Origin: DASUXA01 sp036378155 | GTDB lineage: Bacteria > Actinomycetota > Actinomycetes > Mycobacteriales > Micromonosporaceae | DNA length: 39,815 bases | Assembly (NCBI GenBank): GCA_036378155.1 | Contig: DASUXA010000039.1 | Span: forward strand, 1-39,815 | Direction: 5' to 3' | Shown here: positions 1 to 8,438 of the stretch, piece after piece | Numbering within the stretch: position 1 is the stretch's first letter | Layout of the letters: each line of letters begins with the position of its first letter | Program-made: the position numbers and the translations under genes | The notes under the pieces: model-generated | What the model saw: only the letters and a program-made list of their open reading frames with translations | Database searches by the model: none | Told to the model about the DNA's origin: nothing

Positions 1-383
1 CGTTCGGCTTCGGAATACCGCTGCCACTGGTCGTGCAACTGCCCTATCGACTCGCGTGCCCGTTGCAGGCTGGTCGTGATGCCGGCGAGCGTCGCCGAGT
101 TGCTGGCGGCGACCGTGGCCGTGCCGTCCATCGAGCCGACCAGTTGGTCGATGAAGGCGAGGAATACGCCGGCAGCGCCGCCCTGCCAGCCGGCGGCGAG
201 TTGGTCGCGGGCGGCGCGGAGCCGCGCGCTGTGGAAATTCAGCAGCTCGGAGATCTGCCGCCAGCCGGTCACCTGGTCCCAGCTGTGTTGACCGTCTTCC
301 TTCGCGAGCATCTGCCACATGGCTGGCACGTCGTGCGGGCGCCAGTCGGTACAGACCCCCGGAAAGGTCTCGTCGCCGCTCAT
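1..383 (-). CDS. WXG100/PPE-like T7SS protein, N-terminal part (runs off left edge)
   Basis: The reading frame starts at ATG 383-381 and stays open to the left edge for about 127 residues, so the C-terminus is not visible. The N-terminal part is mostly helical, with the segment GWQGGAAGVFLAFIDQL at about residues 65-81. That resembles the W-x-G turn and second helix of WXG100/PPE-type substrates of type VII secretion. The start overlaps the upstream gene's stop as ATGA (380-383), so the two are probably translationally coupled. The protein could be a stand-alone WXG-type protein or the N-terminal targeting domain of a larger secreted protein or toxin; the window cannot decide. The fold call is inferred from pattern. 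Confidence 0.6.
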   Translation of the reverse strand, partial: MSGDETFPGVCTDWRPHDVPAMWQMLAKEDGQHSWDQVTGWRQISELLNFHSARLRAARDQLAAGWQGGAAGVFLAFIDQLVGSMDGTATVAASNSATLAGITTSLQRARESIGQLHDQWQRYSEAE

Positions 384-838
384 CCCAACGCCGCCCGCGC
401 GGCCTCACGCCGATCGTCCGCCTGACCGGGCAGTTCGACTGCGGACTGTGCCGCGGCGATCGCCGCGGACAGGATTGGTTCGACTTCGTCGACGCGAGCT
501 CGGGCGAACCCGTCGGCGTCCGCGTATCGGGCGGCGATGGTGCGCGCGGCGTCGACGATGACGTCGGTCGCGCGAATGTACGCTTCGAGCAGATCGCGTG
601 CGCGGATCAGGGCTTCGTCGTGGCGGTCGCGCGCCCACGCCAGATTGGCGCTGGGTACGGCGCAGCCGAACCTCGACCCGGTGCAGCAGAGCTGCGCCAG
701 TCGGACGGCATGTGGGCGCAGCCCGGCGTCCGCGTCGGCTTCGACGAAACGCGCGAACTCGGACACACTATGCAGGTCAACCGCGATCGCGTCGCCGAGC
801 CAACTGTCCGCGCTGTCGTCAGCCTCCAGCCGGGCCAC
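380..838 (-). CDS. Hypothetical ESX-associated helical protein (152 aa)
   Basis: A helical protein of about 152 residues with no membrane segment. An early stretch (VDLHSVSEFARFVEADAD), a central FG segment and a C-terminal run of alternating Ala/Glu/Arg resemble WXG100-like or EspC-like actinobacterial T7SS-associated proteins; this is a resemblance, not a firm family call. The start is placed at GTG 838 because GGGAGG lies five bases upstream; GTG 844 would abut that site too closely. The gene overlaps the next minus-strand gene by ATGA, so they probably form a partner pair, as EsxA/EsxB-type proteins often do. Two adjacent cysteines (LCCTG) are unusual for this class. Confidence 0.6.
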   Translation of the reverse strand: MARLEADDSADSWLGDAIAVDLHSVSEFARFVEADADAGLRPHAVRLAQLCCTGSRFGCAVPSANLAWARDRHDEALIRARDLLEAYIRATDVIVDAARTIAARYADADGFARARVDEVEPILSAAIAAAQSAVELPGQADDRREAARAALG

Positions 839-900
839 GCCCACCTCCCCAGATCGCCACCGGTACCGAGGCTATCGGAACATGACGATGTCTTCGATCC

Positions 901-931
901 CCTGTGGATAAGTACGGGCGCCATCCACAGG
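901..931. promoter_or_regulatory. Perfect 9-bp inverted repeat in a divergent promoter region
   Basis: CCTGTGGAT at 901-909 and ATCCACAGG at 923-931 are exact reverse complements separated by 13 bases. They lie between the minus-strand T7SS-like pair and the plus-strand MFS gene. The left arm with its next two bases (903-911, TGTGGATAA) is the reverse complement of the classical DnaA box TTATCCACA. The repeat may be an operator for one or both genes, or a DnaA-responsive site. It also argues against an MFS start at 904. Confidence 0.45.
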
Positions 932-981
932 ACGCCCACCGGCGCGGGCGAGGGTCCGGTCGATGGGGGAGCATGCGAGAT

Positions 982-2148
982 GTGAGAAGCCCAGCCGCAA
1001 CCCGCGCGTGGCGTTTCGTGATCAGCTTCGGGGTGATCGCGATGCTAGCCGACGTCGTGTACGAGGGCGCGCGCTCCGTCGCCGGTCCCTACCTGGGTCA
1101 ACTCGGTGCCAGTGCGGCGGTCGTCGGTGCCGTGACCGGTGCCGGCGAGGCGGTCGCGCTGGTGCTCCGGCTCGTGTCCGGTCCGTTGGCCGACCGCACC
1201 CGGCGCTACTGGGCGCTCGCCATCACCGGGTACGCGTTGACCTGCCTCAGCGTGCCGGCGCTGGCGCTGGTCGGGTCGCTCGCCGCGGTGAGCGCGCTGT
1301 ACCTGCTGGAACGTCTCGGCAAGGCGGTGCGCTCGCCCGCGAAGGACACGCTGCTTTCGCACGCGGGCACCGAGGTGGGTCAGGGTCGGGCGTTCGCGGT
1401 ACACGAGGTGCTCGACCAGATCGGCGCGTTCGCCGGACCGCTGCTGGTCGCGGCGGCGATCGCCGTGACCGGCGGGTACCGCCTCGGGTTCGCCGTGCTC
1501 GCGCTGCCCGGCGCGGTGGCGCTGATTCTGCTGGTCCGGTTGGCCCGACGGGTACCTGACCCGGCCGCGCTCGCCACCCGACCGACGCTCGTCGGCGGTT
1601 CGCTGCCCGCCGCGTTCTGGCGGTACACCGGCTTCGCCACGCTCACGATGCTCGGCTTCGCGACGTACGGTCTGATCGGGTTCCACCTCGCCGAGCGGCA
1701 CCTGGTCGCGCCCGCGCTCATCCCGATCGTGTACGCCGGAGCGATGGCGACCGACGCGGTCGCGGCAGTGGTCACAGGGCGGTTGTACGACCGGTACGGA
1801 CGGCGGGTGCTCGCCGTGCTGCCGGTGCTGGCGGCGCTGGTACCACCGCTCGCCTTCGCCGGCGACGCCGCCCTGGCGGTCGGCGGCGCGCTGTTGTGGG
1901 GCGCGGCGCTCGGGGTACAGGAGTCGACCTTGCGAGCCGGAGTCGCGGACCTCGCGCCGCCCGAACGGCGGGCGACCGCGTACGGCGTCTTCGCCGCCGG
2001 CTACGGGCTTGCCTGGCTGGTCGGCGGTACCCTGCTCGGTGTCCTCTATGGACGCTCCGTAACGGCGCTCGTTGTCGTGGTCGTCGCCCTGCAGATCGTC
2101 GCTCTTGTGTTCCTCTCGCTGACCCGCCGGTCGCGGGTAACCCACTGA
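982..2148 (+). CDS. Major facilitator superfamily transporter
   Basis: A hydrophobic protein of about 388 residues with roughly ten to twelve membrane helices, a size normal for MFS permeases. A motif-A-like loop (DRTRRYW) follows helix 2, and an equivalent (YDRYGRR) follows in the second half, as expected for the two six-helix repeats. The substrate is unknown. The conserved-looking stretch RLGKAVRSPAKDTLLS after helix 4 may help to classify it. The start is taken at GTG 982 because GGGGGAG (965-971) is ten bases upstream; ATG 973 is possible but sits almost on that site, and 904 would include the inverted repeat. It stands alone, divergent from the T7SS-like pair, and ends 44 bases before the ATPase gene. 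Confidence 0.85.
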   Translation: MRSPAATRAWRFVISFGVIAMLADVVYEGARSVAGPYLGQLGASAAVVGAVTGAGEAVALVLRLVSGPLADRTRRYWALAITGYALTCLSVPALALVGSLAAVSALYLLERLGKAVRSPAKDTLLSHAGTEVGQGRAFAVHEVLDQIGAFAGPLLVAAAIAVTGGYRLGFAVLALPGAVALILLVRLARRVPDPAALATRPTLVGGSLPAAFWRYTGFATLTMLGFATYGLIGFHLAERHLVAPALIPIVYAGAMATDAVAAVVTGRLYDRYGRRVLAVLPVLAALVPPLAFAGDAALAVGGALLWGAALGVQESTLRAGVADLAPPERRATAYGVFAAGYGLAWLVGGTLLGVLYGRSVTALVVVVVALQIVALVFLSLTRRSRVTH

Positions 2149-2192
2149 GGCGCGTCGCTGGGATACGGTCTGCTGCGAGGGAGGTGACCACG

Positions 2193-4655
2193 GTGGCGAG
2201 GCTGCGTGCGGACCTCGGGCGGGCAGCCGCCCTGCACCGTGAAGCCGCGGCTGTCACACAGGTCGCCGCGCGTGCCCTCGACGTCGCCGCCCCCGATCTG
2301 CGCGCCCAGGAAGCAGAGCAGCGCGAACTCAGCGAACAGTTGCGGGCGCTCGCCGCGAAGCTCGCGCCCGGTTGGCTCGGCGAACCGCTGGAAACGCTGT
2401 CCACCACCACCCCGCTGTCCGGCGACAGTCGGGTCGACGAGCCCGTCTTCCTCCGCATCGGCGTCGCCCGACCCACTGACGACGCCCAATTCCCGGTGCT
2501 CGTACCGCTGGTCGGTCAGGGGCACCTGGCTTTCGACGCGGACGCGCGGGACGCCCGCGTCGCGGCGGTCCTGCGCGCGATCGTGACCCGGCTGCTCGCC
2601 ACGATGCCCCCCGGGCGGCTGCGGCTCCGCACCGTCGACACCGGCGCCGTGTTCGCGCCGTTCCAGCCGCTGACCGTTCCCGTGGCGGACCGCGACGGGC
2701 TGCGCGTCGTCCTCGCAGATGCCGAACAGTGGGTGCGCGAACCGGGCGAAGGGCACTATCTGCTGGTCGTCGCGTCGCTGCCGGAGCTGACCGAACCAGC
2801 TGACCTGGCTCGCCTCGCCGCGCTCGCCGAACTCGGCCCAGCCGCCCGGCTGCACCTGGTCGTCGCCGGGTGGCCGCCGCCACCGCTCACTGCCGACACA
2901 GCCCGACCCCCGCTCGCGCACACCACCCCGGTCGCCGTGCGCAACCCGCACGTCCTGGTCGGCGATCCACCCGGCGCGAGCTTCGGCACCAGCAACGTGC
3001 TGAACGCCCCCGTCCTGCTCGACCCGGAACCGCCGCCCGCGGTGGTGCAAGCCGTGTGTGCGCAGGTCGCGGGGCGGCTCGGCGGACAGACCGTACGCCT
3101 CGCCGACCTGCTGCCCCAGCGGCTGTGGCGGGAATCGGCCGCAGCCGGGCTGTCCGCGGTGGTGGGGCGGGCTGGCAACGGACCACTCACACTGCGCTTC
3201 AACGACGCGACACCGCACTGGCTGATCGGCGGACGGTCCGGCGCGGGAAAGACCGCCTTTCTGATCAACGTGCTGTACGGGCTCGCCACCCGGTACGGCC
3301 CCGACCAGCTCGCGCTGTACCTGCTCGACTTCAAGGAAGGCGTCTCGTTCACCGAGTTCGTCCCGACACCCCGCGACCCGACGTGGATACCGCAGGCGGT
3401 AGCCGTCGGAGTCGAGTCCGAGCGGGAGTACGGCCTGGCGGTGCTGCGCGAACTCGACGCCGAAATGACCCGCCGGTCCACGCTGTTCAAGGACGCCGGG
3501 GTGACCCGCTTCGCGGACCTGGGCGAGGGTCGCCGGATCGTGTGCGTGATCGACGAGTTCCAGGTACTGCTCGACGGCTCCGACCACGTCGCACGGGAAG
3601 CGGTCGCGCTGCTGGAGAACCTCGCCCGCAAAGGCCGGTCGTACGGCATCCACCTGGTGCTGGCGAGTCAGACCGTACGCGGCGTCGAGGCGCTGTACGC
3701 GAAACGCGACTCGATCTTCGGGCAGTTCCCGGTGCGGATCGCCCTGCCCGGCGGAGGGGACGTCCTCGACCCGCTCAACCACGCCGCCGCCACGATCACG
3801 CTGGGCGAGGCAGTGGTCAACACGGCCGGTGGACTCGGCGGTCCCAACGGCGCGGCGCGAGCCCACGAACGGCTGGTGCGCTTCCCCGACCCGCACGCCG
3901 ACCCGGAGGAGTTGGCCGGGCTGCGCCGACGGCTATGGCAGGCGCGACCGGCGGGCAGCGAACCACCCTGCGTCTTCGCCGGGTACGCCGAACAGCGGCT
4001 CGACGACGACCCCAGCTATCAGTCAGCGCGACCCGACTCGGGGACCCCCGCCGCGCTGCTCGGTCGCCAGGTCGACATACGGCTGTCGACCGCCGCCTTC
4101 CCACTGGACGACACGCCCGGCCGGCACCTCGCGGTACTCGGCACCGACCCGACGGGCGCCGCCGTCCTGCACGCCGCCGGTCTGTCGCTGGCGAGGCAAC
4201 GGCGTCCCGGATCGGTCCGGTTCGCGCTGTGGTCGCTGGTACCAGCCGTCGACCCACTCGTCGACGACCTCGCCGACACGCTCGCCGAAGCCGGGCACGA
4301 GGTGCGCCGACGCCCCGGCGGTACCGTCGACGACGGCACCTACCTGCTCGTCTTCGGCGCCGACGGGCAGCCCGACGTACGCCCGCTGCTGCGTGACGGT
4401 CCGAGTCGAGGCGTCCACGTGCTCGCCTGGTGGCGCGGCGTGCGCCGGTTCACCGAGGACGTGGGCGGATCGGCGGCTGCCCGCGACGACGTCGCCGGCA
4501 TGCTGTTCCTCAACGTCCCCAAAACCGACGTCGCGCTGCTGCTCGGCGACGTGAACGTGGAATGGCGACCGCGCCCCAACCGGGCGCTGCTGTCCGACCG
4601 GCACGCCGACCGCACGACGCTGATCGTGCCGTTCGCCGACGGGAGGGCACAGTGA
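2193..4655 (+). CDS. FtsK/SpoIIIE (EccC-like) ATPase with one active and one degenerate domain
   Basis: An 820-residue protein starting at GTG 2193, eight bases after GGGAGG. Residues 1-70 form an Ala/Glu/Arg-rich coiled coil; about 80-340 is an uncharacterised region. The FtsK/SpoIIIE domain follows: Walker A GGRSGAGKT at 346-354 (Lys353) and Walker B IVCVIDEF with Asp454/Glu455, so it should hydrolyse ATP. After about residue 630, LAVLGTDPTGAA (about 646-657) and a later LLVFGADG strand look like a second RecA-like domain that has lost the P-loop Lys. No membrane helix is evident. The intact-plus-dead domain layout resembles EccC rather than DNA-pumping FtsK. The gene overlaps the next by GTGA. 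Function is unknown; protein or DNA translocation are both possible. Confidence 0.8.
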   Translation: MARLRADLGRAAALHREAAAVTQVAARALDVAAPDLRAQEAEQRELSEQLRALAAKLAPGWLGEPLETLSTTTPLSGDSRVDEPVFLRIGVARPTDDAQFPVLVPLVGQGHLAFDADARDARVAAVLRAIVTRLLATMPPGRLRLRTVDTGAVFAPFQPLTVPVADRDGLRVVLADAEQWVREPGEGHYLLVVASLPELTEPADLARLAALAELGPAARLHLVVAGWPPPPLTADTARPPLAHTTPVAVRNPHVLVGDPPGASFGTSNVLNAPVLLDPEPPPAVVQAVCAQVAGRLGGQTVRLADLLPQRLWRESAAAGLSAVVGRAGNGPLTLRFNDATPHWLIGGRSGAGKTAFLINVLYGLATRYGPDQLALYLLDFKEGVSFTEFVPTPRDPTWIPQAVAVGVESEREYGLAVLRELDAEMTRRSTLFKDAGVTRFADLGEGRRIVCVIDEFQVLLDGSDHVAREAVALLENLARKGRSYGIHLVLASQTVRGVEALYAKRDSIFGQFPVRIALPGGGDVLDPLNHAAATITLGEAVVNTAGGLGGPNGAARAHERLVRFPDPHADPEELAGLRRRLWQARPAGSEPPCVFAGYAEQRLDDDPSYQSARPDSGTPAALLGRQVDIRLSTAAFPLDDTPGRHLAVLGTDPTGAAVLHAAGLSLARQRRPGSVRFALWSLVPAVDPLVDDLADTLAEAGHEVRRRPGGTVDDGTYLLVFGADGQPDVRPLLRDGPSRGVHVLAWWRGVRRFTEDVGGSAAARDDVAGMLFLNVPKTDVALLLGDVNVEWRPRPNRALLSDRHADRTTLIVPFADGRAQ

Positions 4656-5332
4656 CCGCCTGGATCGAGTACCAGGAAGCCGCCCGTCGACTCGACGCGC
4701 TGCGCCAACAGATCGACTCGGCGAAGGCGGAACACGCGCGCACCGCCCAGGGCGGCAGAGCCGAACTCGACGGGGTACAGCAGCGACTCGCGCTGCACCG
4801 GGTACGGCTGTCCGACGTGGCGGTACGCACCGGGCAGCCGGTACCGGTGCTCGTACCGACACCCGCCGAGATCGACGCCGCCACCGCCACCCTCACCGGC
4901 GGTACCGGTGGCACGCCGAGCCCCGACAGCGCCGTTGTCGCGCTGCGCGCCGCCCGCGACGCGCTCGACCGCGCCGACGCCATCCTGACCGACCTCGACA
5001 GCCGACACGCCCGCCCCGCGCGGACACCCGTCTGGCGCAACGCGGCGATCTACGCGGCGTACACGGCTGTGATGCTGATCGTCCAGGTCCCCGGCATTGT
5101 CCTGCTCCTACGCGAACGACCCGCGGGCATCATCGCCCTGTGCGGCGTGGTGCTGCCCGTCGTCGCGTTCGCGCTCGGCTGGGTGACCGTCGGCGCGCTG
5201 TCCGGGCGCCCGGCGCCCGGCGCACCGCCCCAGTCGCGCAGCGCGTTGCTCGGCGCCGCGATCAGCCTGGTCGCCGCCGCCCCGGTCGCGCTACTCGCGA
5301 TCTACGCGATCGTCCAGGCACTACGTCACTAA
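4652..5332 (+). CDS. Coiled-coil membrane protein of the FtsK-like cluster (226 aa)
   Basis: The start GTG 4652 overlaps the ATPase stop (GTGA) and has GGGAGGG four bases upstream. The first 130 or so residues are charged and helical (RRLDALRQQIDSAKAEHAR and similar), typical of coiled coil. They are followed by three or four hydrophobic segments (around AAIYAAYTAVMLIVQVPGIV, GIIALCGVVLPVVAFALGW and AAISLVAAAPVALLAIYAIV). No family is recognised. Coupling to the ATPase suggests that it anchors or gates that ATPase at the membrane, comparable in role, not in sequence, to EccB/EccD-type partners; this is inference. Confidence 0.7.
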   Translation: MTAWIEYQEAARRLDALRQQIDSAKAEHARTAQGGRAELDGVQQRLALHRVRLSDVAVRTGQPVPVLVPTPAEIDAATATLTGGTGGTPSPDSAVVALRAARDALDRADAILTDLDSRHARPARTPVWRNAAIYAAYTAVMLIVQVPGIVLLLRERPAGIIALCGVVLPVVAFALGWVTVGALSGRPAPGAPPQSRSALLGAAISLVAAAPVALLAIYAIVQALRH

Positions 5333-5340
5333 GGGGCGCC

Positions 5341-5601
5341 GTGGCCACCGTCGAAGAGCTGAAACTGCACGTCGCCGCCTCCGTCGAAGAAACCGAACAA
5401 GCCATGACCGGCATGCTCGGCACACTCGACCGCCTCGACGCGGCGCTCGCCCGGCTCCGCCTCGTCACCGTCGGCAGCCTGCACCCGTCAGTCGCCGAGG
5501 CGCTCACCCGACTCGAAGAGGCAAAGTCGAAGATCATCGAGGCGCAGACCCTCGCGCGTGGCGCCGTCGACTCCGCCGACACGTACCGGACCCTGATCTA
5601 G
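5341..5601 (+). CDS. Small coiled-coil protein of the FtsK-like cluster (86 aa)
   Basis: The start GTG 5341 follows AAGGGG (5331-5336), which overlaps the previous stop. The 86-residue product is entirely helical: two helices rich in Ala, Glu and Leu are joined near VGSLHP (about residues 43-48). The C-terminal half has a heptad-like pattern (RLEEAKSKIIEAQTLARGAV). The size and helix-turn-helix shape are like WXG100 proteins, but no W-x-G motif is present and there is no Tyr-x3-Asp/Glu tail. Possible roles are substrate, chaperone or structural partner of the ATPase. Similar short coiled-coil proteins occur widely in actinomycetes without assigned function. Confidence 0.65.
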   Translation: MATVEELKLHVAASVEETEQAMTGMLGTLDRLDAALARLRLVTVGSLHPSVAEALTRLEEAKSKIIEAQTLARGAVDSADTYRTLI

Positions 5602-5650
5602 GGCCCCGAGGACCCGCCGGACCTCGCGACCCGAGCACGCCGACCCGGGG

Positions 5651-6319
5651 TCACGACCCGATGATCAAGCTCATCGCCTCGGCGCGCGCCTTCGCGTCGC
5701 CCTGGAAGATCCCGCGCACCGCCGAGGTCACCGTACGCGAGCCGACCTTGCGGATGCCACGCATCGCCATACACATGTGCTCGCACTCCACGACCACGAT
5801 CACGCCCCGCGCCGCCAACTGCTTCATCAGCAGATCGGCGACCTGAGCGGTGAGCCGCTCCTGTACCTGGGGGCGTCGGGCGAACACGTCGACCAGCCGG
5901 GCCAGCTTCGACAGCCCGGTGATCCGACCGTCGACGCCCGGGATGTACCCCACATGCGCCACCCCGTGAAACGGCAGCAGATGATGCTCGCACAGGGAGA
6001 ACACCTCGATGTCCCGGACCAGGATGAACTCCTCGTGGTCCTCCTCGAAGGTGGTCTTGAGCACCTCGGACGGGTCGACCCGCAGACCCGCGAACAGCTC
6101 CGCGTACGCCCTCGCCACCCGCGCCGGGGTTCGCCGCAGCCCGTCACGGTCCGGGTCCTCGCCGACCGCGAGCAGGATCTCGCGCACCGCCGCCTCGATC
6201 CGGGGCAGGTCGACGAAACGTTCCACGTCGACGCCGCCCAGCTGGCCATTGACCAGCCGGGCGGCGAGGAAATCGAGCTGCGGGGGATCGTCGTCCGGCT
6301 CGGTTGCCGAACCGTCCAT
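5651..6319 (-). CDS. folE: GTP cyclohydrolase I
   Basis: A 222-residue FolE catalysing GTP to 7,8-dihydroneopterin triphosphate, the first step of folate biosynthesis in the cytoplasm. Diagnostic motifs are SLCEHHLLPF (zinc Cys and His), the turn GLSKLARLVDVFARR, and ECEHMCMAMRGIRKVG with the second zinc Cys. The N-terminus is about 20 residues longer than typical bacterial enzymes. The start ATG 6319 lies 17 bases after the ftsH stop, so folE is probably the last gene of an ftsH-folE transcript. Its stop faces the stop of the small coiled-coil gene across about 50 bases. Confidence 0.97.
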   Translation of the reverse strand: MDGSATEPDDDPPQLDFLAARLVNGQLGGVDVERFVDLPRIEAAVREILLAVGEDPDRDGLRRTPARVARAYAELFAGLRVDPSEVLKTTFEEDHEEFILVRDIEVFSLCEHHLLPFHGVAHVGYIPGVDGRITGLSKLARLVDVFARRPQVQERLTAQVADLLMKQLAARGVIVVVECEHMCMAMRGIRKVGSRTVTSAVRGIFQGDAKARAEAMSLIIGS

Positions 6320-6336
6320 CCGCCTGGCGTCCGTGC

Positions 6337-8346
6337 TCAGCGGTTACCGTCCTGTTCGCCGGACTTGTTGGAACCGGTCAGCGCCTGCACGCCGTCCGCC
6401 TCCGCCTGCGCCTTGAGTCGCTCCTTCTCCGCCGGGGTGAGCACCGGCGGCTGGTCCGACGGCTGACGCTTGCCGAAGCCGTTGAACGGCGCCATCGGGG
6501 GGCGCTTGGTGACGCGGGCACACAGGCGGGCCATGTCCTGCTGGGAGATCGTCTCCTTCTCGATCAGCTCCAGCACGATCGAGTCGAGCACGTCACGGTA
6601 CTCGACGAGAATCTCCCACGCCTCGTCGTGCGCCAGCTCGATCAACGAGCGGACCTCGGAGTCGATGTCGGCGGCGACGGCGTCCGAGTAGTCCCGCTGG
6701 TGGCCCATGGTGCGCCCGAGGAACGGCTCGTTGTCGTTCTGGCCGTACTTCACCGCGCCCAGCTTCGAACTCATGCCGTACTCGGTGACCATCGCCCGCG
6801 CGATCGCCGTGGCTTTCTCGATGTCGTTGCCGGCGCCCGTGGTCGGCTCGTGGAAGACCAGTTCCTCGGCGGCACGACCACCCAGCGCGTACGCCAGCGT
6901 GTCGATCATTTCGGCGCGGGTCTGGGTGTACTTGTCCTCGGTCGGCAACACCAGCGTGTGCCCGAGCGAGCGACCCCGCGGCAGGATCGTCACCTTGTGC
7001 ACCGGAGCGCTGTGCGGCAACGCCCAGGCGACCAGCGCGTGCCCCGCCTCGTGGTACGCGGTGATCTTCTTCTCGTTGTCGCTCATCGCGCGGGTGCGCC
7101 GCTCCGGACCGGCGATCACCCGGTCGATGGCTTCCTCGAGCAGGTCGTTGCCGATCGCGCGCTTGTTGTTGCGCGCCGCCAGCAGCGCCGACTCGTTGAT
7201 CACGTTCGCCAGGTCGGCGCCGGTGAACCCCGGCGTGCGCCGAGCGACCGCGTCCAAGTCGACGTCCGGCGCGAACGGCTTGCCCTTGGCGTGTACCCGC
7301 AGGATCGCCTTGCGGCCCTCCATGTCCGGGGTGTCGACGGCGATCTGCCGGTCGAAGCGACCGGGGCGCAGCAGCGCCGGGTCGAGGATGTCCGGGCGGT
7401 TCGTCGCGGCGATCAGGATCACGCCGCCCTTGGTGTCGAACCCGTCCATCTCAACCAGCAACTGGTTCAGCGTCTGCTCGCGCTCGTCGTGACCGCCGCC
7501 GAGACCGGCACCGCGGTGCCGACCGACCGCGTCGATCTCGTCCACGAACACGATCGCCGGGGCGTTGGCCTTGGCCTGCTCGAACAGGTCGCGAACCCGG
7601 GAAGCGCCGACACCGACGAACATCTCGACGAAGTCCGAGCCGGAGATCGAGTAGAACGGCACGCCCGCCTCGCCGGCAACGGCACGGGCGAGCAACGTCT
7701 TACCGGTACCGGGCGGACCGAACAGCAGCACGCCCTTCGGGATCTTGGCACCGAGCGCCTGGTACTTCCCAGGGTTCTGCAGGAAGTCCTTGATCTCGTG
7801 GAGCTCCTCGACCGCCTCGTCGGCGCCCGCCACGTCGGCGAAGGTCGTCTTCGGGGTGTCCTTGGTGATCAACTTCGCCTTGGACTTGCCGAAGTTGAGC
7901 ACCCGCGAGCCGCCGCCCTGCATCTGCGACATGAACAGCAGCAGCAGGATCACCAGAACGGCGATCGGGAGCAGGTTGACCAGCAGGCTCAGCAGCACGC
8001 TGTCCTTGGTCACCTTCGTGTCGATCGGCCCCGCGATCTTGCCATCCTGCTTGGCCTTCGTGGCCTCGTTGTAGGTCTCGTCGATCGCGCTGGCAGGTAC
8101 CTGAGCCTGGATCTTGTCGGTCTCGGTGCCCTTGACCTTGATCGGGCTCTTCAGATCGAGGCTGAAGGTCTGTTCCTTGTCCTCGACCAGCACCTTCTGG
8201 GTGTTCCCACTGTTCAGCTGGGCCAGCATCTCCGAGGTGTCGACCTTGGTATAGCTCGGGCCGCTGGAGAACAGCGAGCTCAACGCGATGGCGGCGATGA
8301 TCACTAGGATGATCCAGACCACCGGGCGGCGGAAGATACGTCCCAT
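6337..8346 (-). CDS. ftsH: ATP-dependent zinc metalloprotease FtsH
   Basis: A 669-residue membrane AAA+ protease that degrades misfolded membrane and regulatory proteins. Order seen: transmembrane helix 8-28, extracytoplasmic domain to about 115, second helix about 117-140, AAA domain with Walker A GPPGTGKT (210-217) and Walker B Asp269/Glu270, the pore motif FVGVGAS, SRH arginines (RPGRFDR), then the M41 zinc site HEAGH (432-436). ATG 8346 is the only canonical start available in frame. An AGGAGGG is 25 bases upstream, separated from it by a short hairpin (see leader entries). The C-terminal tail is hydrophilic. Gene order beside folE and hpt is common in actinobacteria. Confidence 0.98.
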   Translation of the reverse strand: MGRIFRRPVVWIILVIIAAIALSSLFSSGPSYTKVDTSEMLAQLNSGNTQKVLVEDKEQTFSLDLKSPIKVKGTETDKIQAQVPASAIDETYNEATKAKQDGKIAGPIDTKVTKDSVLLSLLVNLLPIAVLVILLLLFMSQMQGGGSRVLNFGKSKAKLITKDTPKTTFADVAGADEAVEELHEIKDFLQNPGKYQALGAKIPKGVLLFGPPGTGKTLLARAVAGEAGVPFYSISGSDFVEMFVGVGASRVRDLFEQAKANAPAIVFVDEIDAVGRHRGAGLGGGHDEREQTLNQLLVEMDGFDTKGGVILIAATNRPDILDPALLRPGRFDRQIAVDTPDMEGRKAILRVHAKGKPFAPDVDLDAVARRTPGFTGADLANVINESALLAARNNKRAIGNDLLEEAIDRVIAGPERRTRAMSDNEKKITAYHEAGHALVAWALPHSAPVHKVTILPRGRSLGHTLVLPTEDKYTQTRAEMIDTLAYALGGRAAEELVFHEPTTGAGNDIEKATAIARAMVTEYGMSSKLGAVKYGQNDNEPFLGRTMGHQRDYSDAVAADIDSEVRSLIELAHDEAWEILVEYRDVLDSIVLELIEKETISQQDMARLCARVTKRPPMAPFNGFGKRQPSDQPPVLTPAEKERLKAQAEADGVQALTGSNKSGEQDGNR

Positions 8347-8355
8347 ATTCTTCGG

Positions 8356-8378
8356 AGCGCTTCGCGCTCGACCCTCCT
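8356..8378 (-). promoter_or_regulatory. ftsH leader: distant Shine-Dalgarno and intervening hairpin
   Basis: On the minus strand AGGAGGG (8378-8372) is followed by AGCGC-GAA-GCGCT (8368-8356), a perfect 5-bp stem with a 3-nt loop, and then ATG 8346. The linear spacing from the ribosome site to the ATG is 25 nt, too long for normal initiation; folding the hairpin would bring it to about 12. This suggests structure-assisted or regulated translation. It may be chance in GC-rich DNA. Confidence 0.35.
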
Positions 8379-8438
8379 GATCCCATCACGTCCGACGCGA
8401 GACCGGGGGCGGCGGACCGTCCCGGTTCATTCGAAGGT

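Noticed and set aside
5602..5650. Bidirectional terminator between the small coiled-coil gene and folE
   Set aside because: GACCC-G-GGGTC and CGAGG/CCTCG pairings exist, but stems are short and no T-run follows on either strand; too weak to annotate.
6304..8307. A 667-codon plus-strand frame opposite ftsH
   Set aside because: It is antisense to a perfectly conserved FtsH, with Arg/Leu/Asp-rich, non-protein-like sequence.
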